NCBI GenBank assembly: GCA_903928635.1
Contig: CAIYRQ010000239.1
Span: 1 to 41,163, forward strand
Direction: 5' to 3'
Origin: an uncultured beta proteobacterium
GTDB taxonomy: Bacteria; Pseudomonadota; Gammaproteobacteria; Burkholderiales; Burkholderiaceae_C
DNA length: 41,163 bases
In this document: one piece after another, positions 27,442-34,601 of the stretch
Position numbering within the stretch: the stretch's first letter is position 1
Layout of the letters: every line of letters starts with the position of its first letter
Translations under genes and position numbers: made by a program
Notes under the pieces: generated by a model
What the model was told of the DNA's origin: nothing
What the model saw: the letters and a program-made list of their open reading frames with translations, nothing else
Databases searched by the model: none

Positions 27442-28590
27442 TCAAAGGGAGCGCCAGATAACTTCTTTCATGATTTCGCTGGTGCCACCATAAATTCGCT
27501 GAATTCGAGCGTCGATGAACATGCGTGCAATCAGGTATTCGTTCATGTAGCCGTATCCGCCAAACAGCTGAACGCAGGTGTCAACGACCCGACCTTGCGC
27601 CTCTGAGCCCCACAGCTTTGCCATCGACGCGGTGGCGGTATCCAGCTTTCCTTCCACGAGTGCCAATACGCATTGGTCAATGAAGGCCCTTCCAACCTTT
27701 ATTTCTGTTGCAATTTCAGCAAGCTTGAACTTGGTGTTCTGAAAGTCCGAAACGGCTTTGCCGAAGGCTTTTCTGTCTCTCACGTAGTCAAGTGTTGCCT
27801 CGTAGGCGCCCTCCATCGCCGCAAGCGCGGTCACACCAATGATCAGCCGTTCATAAGGTAAATCTGCCATCAGCTGGTAAAAGCCCTGGCCCTCACGTCC
27901 ACCCAGAAGATGCGCTTCGGTCAACTCGACATCATCAAAAAATAGTTCCGATGTGTCCTGGGCCTTGAGTCCAACTTTGTCCAACAGTCGCCCTACGCGG
28001 TAGCCGGGGCAATCCTCTGTTTCGACAATGAAGATGGACATTCCTTTCGCACCTTGCGTGGGGTCTGTTTTTGCAACCACCAACACAAGCCCCGCCAAAT
28101 ACCCGTTGGAAATGAACGTTTTTGATCCCTGAATCTTCCAGCCCGAAGGGGTACGTTCCGCTTTCGTCTTGATACCCTGAAGGTCTGAGCCAGTACCGGG
28201 TTCTGTCATCGCAATTGCTCCGACCAGCTCTCCGGCGATCATCTTTGGCAGGTAACGTTGCTTCTGCTCCTGCGTCCCATGATTGAGGATGTAGTGCGCC
28301 ACGATCGTATGCACGGACGCATTCATCCCGGTCAGACTTCTGCGGGCCATTTCTTCGTAAAACACAGCCTCGTGACGGAAGTCACCGCCGACGCCACCCC
28401 ATTGCTCTGGCACATCGGAGCACAGCAACCCAAACTCACCGGCCTTACGCCATATTTCGTGCCCGACGTGGCCGCGCATGCGCGCCGCTTCATCATCCGG
28501 GACCATGTGCTCCTCGATGAATCTCACAACGGTATCCCGGTACAGGTCCAGATCTGAATCGCTCCATGAGCGTGTGGTATTGAGTGTCAT
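27442..28590 (-). CDS. Acyl-CoA dehydrogenase (long-chain type)
   Basis: AIAMTEPGTGSDLQGIKTKAER, YVRDRKAFGKAVSDFQNTKFKLAE, QLFGGYGYMNEYLIARMFIDARIQRIYGGTSEIMKEVI. Confidence 0.95.
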   Translation of the reverse strand: MTLNTTRSWSDSDLDLYRDTVVRFIEEHMVPDDEAARMRGHVGHEIWRKAGEFGLLCSDVPEQWGGVGGDFRHEAVFYEEMARRSLTGMNASVHTIVAHYILNHGTQEQKQRYLPKMIAGELVGAIAMTEPGTGSDLQGIKTKAERTPSGWKIQGSKTFISNGYLAGLVLVVAKTDPTQGAKGMSIFIVETEDCPGYRVGRLLDKVGLKAQDTSELFFDDVELTEAHLLGGREGQGFYQLMADLPYERLIIGVTALAAMEGAYEATLDYVRDRKAFGKAVSDFQNTKFKLAEIATEIKVGRAFIDQCVLALVEGKLDTATASMAKLWGSEAQGRVVDTCVQLFGGYGYMNEYLIARMFIDARIQRIYGGTSEIMKEVIWRSL

Positions 28591-28624
28591 GGCCGCATTG
28601 TTGGGCAGTCATGAAAAATGTTTC

Positions 28625-28640
28625 TCGTCGGATTCGACGA
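28625..28640. promoter_or_regulatory. Palindromic operator site 7 (TCGTCGGATTCGACGA), bidirectional
   Basis: Perfect palindrome arms; 22 nt to AACAAT on minus strand (28602-28597), which lies 6 nt before ATG 28590; 22 nt to GAACAT on plus strand (28663-28668). Confidence 0.85.
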
Positions 28641-28764
28641 TTTCCTCCTCTTCAACAATGGTGAACATCGCCCCATCGGCGTCTTGAAGGTGCGTCTATT
28701 TCTTGTGCACGAGCCATCGATTTCGACACTCTCATTCGTCAACACTCACCCACATTGGAAAGAT

Positions 28765-29835
28765 ATGGCTGGACCCCTTGCTGGACTTAAAGTTTTGGAA
28801 TTTGCAGGAATCGGCCCAGGCCCCTTTTGCGCGATGGTCTTGGCCGATATGGGTGCAGATGTCATCCGCATCGCCAGGCCCAATACCCCGGTTGATGTCC
28901 GTGATGTCACGACCAGAAACCGCCGATGCATTTCAATGGATCTGCGCGACCCTCAGGCCGTGCAACAGGTTTTGCAGCTCATGGTATCTGCCGACTGCGT
29001 CATTGAAGGTTTCAGGCCAGGGGTCATGGAGCGTTTGGGTCTAGGACCAGAAACGTGCTTAGCCCTAAATTCGCGACTTGTTTACGGAAGAATGACGGGC
29101 TGGGGCCAAACGGGCCCTTTGTCCAAGGCGGCGGGGCATGACATCAATTACATCGCCATTTCCGGCGCTCTCAACGCAATCGGGCGACCTGATGACTCGC
29201 CGCCCCCACCACTGAATTACATCGGCGATTTTGGTGGTGGAGGCATGCTGCTGGCGGTTGGATTACTGTCTGCCCTCTTTGAGGTCTCAAGGGCTGGTCA
29301 AGGCCAGGTGGTTGACGCCGCCATGACAGATGGAAGCGCGATGCTCTCTGCCTTCTTGTATGGCATGAAGGCCATGGGGCAGTGGAGTAATGAACGCGGG
29401 GCGAATCTGCTCGATGGTGGCGCGCATTTTTATGACACTTACACCTGTGCGGATGGAAAGTTCTTGGCCATCGGAGCCATTGAACCCCAGTTCTATGCCG
29501 AGTTGCTGCGCAGGATAGGCATCGACGACCCTGCGTTTGACAGTCATATGGACGCCACTCACTGGCCCGCCTTGAAAGTCAAATTAGCACAAACTTTCCG
29601 CACCAAGACGCGCGATGAATGGAGTCAACTGCTGGAAGGCACAGACGCGTGCGCAGCAGCCGTGTTGGATTGGGATGAAGCTACGAACCATCCCCACAAT
29701 GTTGAAAGAGGCACATTCATTCGCGTCGATGGAGTGATGCAACCCGCTCCAGCGCCTCGCTTCTCGCGTACGGGCAACGACTCTCCCATCTCTGCGCAGC
29801 AGATTACATTCGAAGAAGCGTTGCGGCGCTGGTAG
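28765..29835 (+). CDS. Alpha-methylacyl-CoA racemase-like type III CoA-transferase family protein
   Basis: [84 protein letters not shown]; start set at ATG 28765. Confidence 0.92.
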   Translation: MAGPLAGLKVLEFAGIGPGPFCAMVLADMGADVIRIARPNTPVDVRDVTTRNRRCISMDLRDPQAVQQVLQLMVSADCVIEGFRPGVMERLGLGPETCLALNSRLVYGRMTGWGQTGPLSKAAGHDINYIAISGALNAIGRPDDSPPPPLNYIGDFGGGGMLLAVGLLSALFEVSRAGQGQVVDAAMTDGSAMLSAFLYGMKAMGQWSNERGANLLDGGAHFYDTYTCADGKFLAIGAIEPQFYAELLRRIGIDDPAFDSHMDATHWPALKVKLAQTFRTKTRDEWSQLLEGTDACAAAVLDWDEATNHPHNVERGTFIRVDGVMQPAPAPRFSRTGNDSPISAQQITFEEALRRW

Positions 29836-30021
29836 ACGGACTAGCGGGTGATAATCTTCTGTCCGGAAGAAAATGCGCAAGTTCAACCTTCGAAAGTATT
29901 TAGGCGTTTGAGGATTTTTGCATCTTTATGAGAATTCGATCGCCGCATATTCTCTAAACGAATGCAAAGACCATTGATTTCCCGTACTCCGACTTTTCAC
30001 TACTTCTGAGAACCTACATGT

Positions 30022-30300
30022 ATGAAAGCAGTTTGGAAAGACACCGTCATCGCCGAGAGCGACGCAACCGTCTTGGTGGAGGGCAATCACTATTTCCCCG
30101 AGGCCTCCGTGAACCGGCAGTTCATTAGCTTCAGCAACCACAAGACCAGCTGCCCCTGGAAAGGGCAGGCAAGTTATTACTCGCTCATCGTCAATGGTGA
30201 CCTGAACCCCGACGCCGCGTGGTACTACGCCGAGCCCAAAGAGGCGGCCGCCCATATCAAGGGCTACGTGGCGTTCTGGAAAGGCGTGCAGGTTAGCTAA
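30022..30300 (+). CDS. DUF427 domain-containing protein
   Basis: MKAVWKDTVIAESDATVLVEGNHYFP, CPWKGQASYYSL, AWYYAEPKEAAAHIKGYVAFW. Confidence 0.9.
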   Translation: MKAVWKDTVIAESDATVLVEGNHYFPEASVNRQFISFSNHKTSCPWKGQASYYSLIVNGDLNPDAAWYYAEPKEAAAHIKGYVAFWKGVQVS

Positions 30301-30302
30301 AG

Positions 30303-30442
30303 CGCGAGCAGGCTATTCTGAGGCGATTGCCGACACGGCCTTTGTGATCGGCTCGGCAGTTCCACACGCCCAGCGGCTGGCCTTGGGCGAAGCGGGCATC
30401 CGCAACCGGGCGCAATTGCTGCGCCAGCGGAACAAGTTGTAG
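30303..30442 (+). pseudogene. Possible C-terminal coding remnant (...YSEAIADTAFVIGSAVPHAQRLALGEAGIRNRAQLLRQRNKL stop)
   Basis: Protein-like translation without a plausible start codon, directly after DUF427; family not recognised. Confidence 0.25.
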
Positions 30443-30452
30443 GGCAGCTCAC

Positions 30453-31241
30453 TCACACCGCCGCAGGCAAGGTCACCGGCTTGGCTCCCAGGTGCATGCC
30501 GGAGTCCAGCAAGAGGAATTCACCGGTCACGGTGTGTGCAGCATCCAGCAGCCAGATGATGGACTCGGCTACGTCCTCGGCGGTGCAGGCGCGCTGCAGC
30601 GGTGTGGAGCGTTCGTAAGACGCTTTGACCGCCTCATAACCCTGCTGGCCAATACCCTCTTTGAACCAGCGGGTGGTGATCAGCCCCGGGCACACCGCGT
30701 TGACGCGAATGTGGGGCGCAAGCTCTCTAGCCAGGTGCAGCGTCATGGAATTGACGGCACCCTTGGACGCCACATACGGCACCGACGATCCAATGCCCAG
30801 CGCACCCGCCACCGACGAGACGTTGACGATGGCCCCCTGATTTGCCTTGAGGTGGGGCACAGCTGCGCGTGTCATTTGAAACGTGCCCACCACGTTCACG
30901 CCAATGATGTTTTGAAACACGCTGGCGTCCAGCGCGTCCCAGTTGCCGGCACCCGCAAAGGTGGTAATACCCGCGTTGTTGACCAGACCGTCCAGTCGCT
31001 GCCAGCGCGAAACGGCGGCGTCCACCATCGCGCGGCAGGCCGCGTCGTCCGCCACATCGCCTTGCACCAGGAGTGTGTCGGCACCCGCAGCGCGGCATGC
31101 GGCCTCGGTCTCTTGGGCCTCGGACAGGCTCTTGGAATAGTTGATCAGCACGTTGTAGCCCCGGCGCGCCAGGCCCAAAGCGGTGGCTGCTCCGACCCCG
31201 GTGGCCGATCCTGTGACGATGGCTGATTTGCGTTGGTTCAT
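30453..31241 (-). CDS. SDR family oxidoreductase (FabG-like)
   Basis: IVTGSATGVGAATALGLARRG, NNAGITTFAG, VPYVASKGAVNSMTLHLARELAPHIRVNAVCPG; start set at ATG 31241. Confidence 0.93.
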   Translation of the reverse strand: MNQRKSAIVTGSATGVGAATALGLARRGYNVLINYSKSLSEAQETEAACRAAGADTLLVQGDVADDAACRAMVDAAVSRWQRLDGLVNNAGITTFAGAGNWDALDASVFQNIIGVNVVGTFQMTRAAVPHLKANQGAIVNVSSVAGALGIGSSVPYVASKGAVNSMTLHLARELAPHIRVNAVCPGLITTRWFKEGIGQQGYEAVKASYERSTPLQRACTAEDVAESIIWLLDAAHTVTGEFLLLDSGMHLGAKPVTLPAAV

Positions 31242-31293
31242 GTGTCTGTCCTTTATTGGGGGTTGAATCGGCCGCATTGTGCCTCTCGACTCT

Positions 31294-31413
31294 CTACTTA
31301 CCCCAGTCGAGCCGCCAGTCGCCCGCTACCAGCGCACGCAAGAAGGGGCAGGGGTTGCCGGAGGACACCTGCGCCGCAGGTGATGTGGTAGCGGAACTGT
31401 GAAGTATGGTCAC
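31294..31413 (-). pseudogene. Possible gene remnant or small ORF VTILHSSATTSPAAQVSSGNPCPFLRALVAGDWRLDWGK (GTG start)
   Basis: Translation of the intergenic region between the SDR and phosphoesterase genes; protein-like but short. Confidence 0.25.
31323..31394. repeat. Nested inverted repeat
   Basis: Outer CCGCTACCA (31323-31331) / TGGTAGCGG (31386-31394); inner CACCTGC-GCC-GCAGGTG (31366-31382). Confidence 0.5.
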
Positions 31414-31432
31414 AACCTGGACGTCTAGGCGA

Positions 31433-33118
31433 CTAAAAGTTCAATGCGTTGCTCAAATCACCCATTGGCTGACCGCCAGCTGCTTTGAGCGCAGCGTCTC
31501 GTTGCGCAATGCCAGGCAGTGTAGGCAGCCCATGCACTCGGCTAATAAGCCGCAGGACGGACGCCGTGTCATAGACGGTGTGGTCCACCGTGCCCTTTTT
31601 GGCAAATGGCGACACCACAATCGTGGGTATGCGCGTGCCTGGGCCTAAGAGGTCGCCTTTGGGTGGCGCCACATGGTCCCAAGCGCCTCCAAATTCGTCA
31701 TAGGTGATAACGACGACCATGTTTTTCCACTGCGGGCTGGATTGGAGCTTGGATACCAGATCTGCAATTCGTTCATCCCCGTCGGCCAAATTGGCATAGC
31801 CGGGGTGCTGGTTGTAAACGCCCTCAGGCTTGTAAAAAGCCACGGAAGGCAGAGTTCCGGCGGCCGCGTCCTGAACCAGGTCGGTGTAGTCTTGCAAATG
31901 GCTTGCGCGCGCTTTGGCGTTGCTAGCCGGGTCGAATGCAGCGTAGTAGTTAAACGGTTGGTGGTGGGCCTGAAAATCCACCTGGTGGTCCGAGGCCACA
32001 CCCTGCGCATTGGTCGCGTAAATCACACTGCGAGGCGTCGTCGGTGCTTGCATTCCATCGGCAAGCGCTTGCTTCCAAGCCCCGGCGTACCACTTCCAAC
32101 TGACATTTTTGGCGCTCAGCAGATCGCCAATCGTGGTGGCTGTTTGGGCCGGCAGCGTCGTGGCGCGTGTGGGGTTGGCATACAGGGCCTTGTCACCATC
32201 CGCGTCTTGGGGTGGATTGCCACTGGGCTGATACAACGGCTGCATGGTGTTGACCGCATAGAACTTGCCGTCACCAAAATAATTAGCCGGCGTAATGTTG
32301 CCGTTCGACACAAATTTTGGCGCTCCATCCAGCGCCGACACCGGGCTTTGTGGCGTGGTGCTGAGTTGGCTGGTGTAACGCCCATTTGCGTCTTTGTTCA
32401 CCACCGCAATGGTGGGGTGTGCGGCCGCTGTATCCGCATGGGCGTACTCCGGGGCGCATGCGCAAATCAGGTACTGGTGGTTCAGAAACGAGCCCCCAAA
32501 CGCGCCTTGAAAAAAATGGTCTGCCAGCACGTACTGTTGTGCGAGCTTGTAAAGCGGCGAGGTGCTGTAATCAAAATGGCCCAAGGCCAGGCCCCCAGCG
32601 TCCGACCAGGCGGCAAACATGTCATTCTTGCCGCCATTGATTTGCATTTGATTTTCAAAAAACCGGTGAACCAAGTCGCGTGTGGCGGTGGTGCGCGACA
32701 GGGTTGCGCCAGCGCTGGCCTGAAATGCGGTTTCAATGGAAAACGGCGCGTTGGGCAGACCGGTGCTTTGCGCTTGACTGACCGCGGGCGTCACGCCGCC
32801 AGAAGTCACACCCGACCAGGTCGGCGGTAAGGTCGCCAAGGGCGTCACACCATCGCGATCCTTTTGCGGAACGTAGGCAGCCAGGGGCTTTCCATTGGCG
32901 TCCAGGACGGTACGCAGTCCATCGGCGCCCGCAAACTTGCCGTACAAATTATCAAACGAACGGTTTTCCGCATAGATCACCACCACGTTTTTCACCTTGT
33001 CTTGCAAGGGGTCTGCAGCGGCGGCGGTGGCTATTACAAAGACTGCAGCAACATATAGCGCCGAACGCAAGCGTGTGTGTGAATGCCGATTGAAGGGCAA
33101 AAGAACATTGAGTTTCAT
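31433..33118 (-). CDS. Alkaline phosphatase/phospholipase C-type phosphoesterase (AcpA-like), secreted
   Basis: KVKNVVVIYAENRSFDNLYGKFAGADG, VVVITYDEFGGAWDHVAPP, GPGTRIPTIVVSPFAKKGTVDHTVYDTASVLRLI; signal peptide; start set at ATG 33118. Confidence 0.9.
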   Translation of the reverse strand: MKLNVLLPFNRHSHTRLRSALYVAAVFVIATAAAADPLQDKVKNVVVIYAENRSFDNLYGKFAGADGLRTVLDANGKPLAAYVPQKDRDGVTPLATLPPTWSGVTSGGVTPAVSQAQSTGLPNAPFSIETAFQASAGATLSRTTATRDLVHRFFENQMQINGGKNDMFAAWSDAGGLALGHFDYSTSPLYKLAQQYVLADHFFQGAFGGSFLNHQYLICACAPEYAHADTAAAHPTIAVVNKDANGRYTSQLSTTPQSPVSALDGAPKFVSNGNITPANYFGDGKFYAVNTMQPLYQPSGNPPQDADGDKALYANPTRATTLPAQTATTIGDLLSAKNVSWKWYAGAWKQALADGMQAPTTPRSVIYATNAQGVASDHQVDFQAHHQPFNYYAAFDPASNAKARASHLQDYTDLVQDAAAGTLPSVAFYKPEGVYNQHPGYANLADGDERIADLVSKLQSSPQWKNMVVVITYDEFGGAWDHVAPPKGDLLGPGTRIPTIVVSPFAKKGTVDHTVYDTASVLRLISRVHGLPTLPGIAQRDAALKAAGGQPMGDLSNALNF

Positions 33119-33293
33119 GGTGCGGAGCCAATCGAGCGGAGTGGAAATAGCATGGAATGTAGCGCAGCGTTGTGATGCGGACCTGGTTTCCAAGGCCGCA
33201 ATGTCCCGCAGCGGCGTTGTTGCCACGCTTGCCCCTTAAACTGAACAGTGGCGTGCCCCGATGGTGGCGCCTTATTTTTGTTTCTGAACCGGA

Positions 33294-34589
33294 TTGACCA
33301 TGCCCATGTTCCAAACCCTTCCTCCCTTTTCTGCCAGTCGCCAAGCCAAATTCACCCTGACCACGCTGGCGCTGGCCGCATTGCTGGCTGCTTGTGGCCC
33401 CAGCGGTGCGCCGTCTGCGGGCGGGCCCGGCGCAGGAGGCGGCGCACCCCCGCCCGCCGAAGTCGGGGTCGTGACGGTGAGCACTGGCGACGTGGGCTTG
33501 ATTACCGAGTTGCCGGGCCGTCTGGAGGCCTCGCGCGTGGCCCAGGTGCGGGCGCGGGCGGCGGGCATTCTGCAGCGACGCCTGTTTGCCGAGGGCAGCA
33601 GTGTCAAGGCCGGTCAACTGCTGTTTGAAATCGACGACGCCCCCTACAAAGCGGCGCTGGACAGCGCGCTGGCCAATGTGGCCAAGGCCGAGGCCAATCT
33701 GGGCCAAGCCAGTGCCCTGGCCAAGCGCTACGAGCCTCTGGCTGCCGCCAAGGCCGTCAGCCAGCAAGAGCTGGTGGCCGCCCAGGCCGCCCAAAAGCAG
33801 GCCGAGGCCGATGTGGCCGTGGCCAAAGCGGCGGCACAAACCGCGCGCATCAACCTCAACTACGCCGCTGTGACCGCGCCGATTGCAGGCAGCATTGGCC
33901 GCGCCTTGGTAACCGAAGGTGCACTCGTGGGCCAAGGCGAAGCCACGCCGCTGGCGGTGGTGCAGCAGATCAACCCGATGTACATCAACTTCACCCAGTC
34001 CGCCGGGGATGTGATGAAGCTGCGCCAGGCCTTGGACGCCGGCAAGCTCAAGCGCGCCAATGGCAGCCAGGCCGCCAGCGTGCGCCTGGTGATGGAAGAC
34101 GGCAGCGAGTTTGCGCATGCCGGACGCTTGCTGTTTTCCGACTTAACAGTGGACGCCACCTCGGGCCAAATTACGCTGCGCGCTGAAGTGCCCAACCCTG
34201 AGGGCACGCTCTTACCTGGCCTGTATGTGCGGGTGCGGGTGGAGCAGGCCCAGGCCAGCAATGCGATTTTGCTGCCGCAACAAGCCGTGACGCGCTCGGC
34301 CCAGGGTGACACGGTGATGGTGGTGGGCAGCGATGGCAAGGTCAAACCGCGCCCGGTCAAGGTGGGCGCGCAGCAGCGCAACCAGTGGGTGATTTTGGAA
34401 GGCCTGCAAAGTGGCGAACAGGTGATGGTGGATGGCTTTCAAAAGCTGCGCGGTGATGCGCCAGTCAAGGCCGTGCCCTGGGTGCCGCCAGGCAGCAAAC
34501 CCGCCGCACCCGCCAGTGCAGCCAGTGCCGCAGCGCCTGCCGCCAGTGCGGCACCGGCCACCCCGGCCGCATCTGCTGCCAGCCGCTAG
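33294..34589 (+). CDS. RND efflux periplasmic adaptor (MexA/AcrA family) lipoprotein
   Basis: Lipobox LAALLAACGPSG, GRLEASRVAQVRARAAGILQRRLFAEGSSVKAGQLLFEID, Ala/Pro-rich C-terminus; ATG at 33294 and 33300/33306 nearby, exact start uncertain. Confidence 0.93.
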   Translation: MTMPMFQTLPPFSASRQAKFTLTTLALAALLAACGPSGAPSAGGPGAGGGAPPPAEVGVVTVSTGDVGLITELPGRLEASRVAQVRARAAGILQRRLFAEGSSVKAGQLLFEIDDAPYKAALDSALANVAKAEANLGQASALAKRYEPLAAAKAVSQQELVAAQAAQKQAEADVAVAKAAAQTARINLNYAAVTAPIAGSIGRALVTEGALVGQGEATPLAVVQQINPMYINFTQSAGDVMKLRQALDAGKLKRANGSQAASVRLVMEDGSEFAHAGRLLFSDLTVDATSGQITLRAEVPNPEGTLLPGLYVRVRVEQAQASNAILLPQQAVTRSAQGDTVMVVGSDGKVKPRPVKVGAQQRNQWVILEGLQSGEQVMVDGFQKLRGDAPVKAVPWVPPGSKPAAPASAASAAAPAASAAPATPAASAASR

Positions 34590-34601
34590 GACGCATACAC
34601 C

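Noticed and set aside
1949-28640. Interpretation of the seven palindromes as RNA hairpins or transposon-like repeats
   Set aside because: Arms are invariant without compensatory changes, flanks are unrelated, and the spacing to -10 hexamers is fixed; this favours a DNA operator.
30045-30065. Partial resemblance to the palindrome (TCATCGCCGAGAGCGACGC)
   Set aside because: Left arm is mismatched and it lies inside the DUF427 coding sequence, so it is not counted as an operator.
32952-34118. 388-aa minus-strand ORF opposite the MFP gene
   Set aside because: Antisense artefact; overlaps well-supported CDSs on both sides.
34490-34589. Ala/Pro/Ser-rich repeat at the 3' end of the MFP gene
   Set aside because: Ordinary low-complexity C-terminal tail common in MexA-like proteins.
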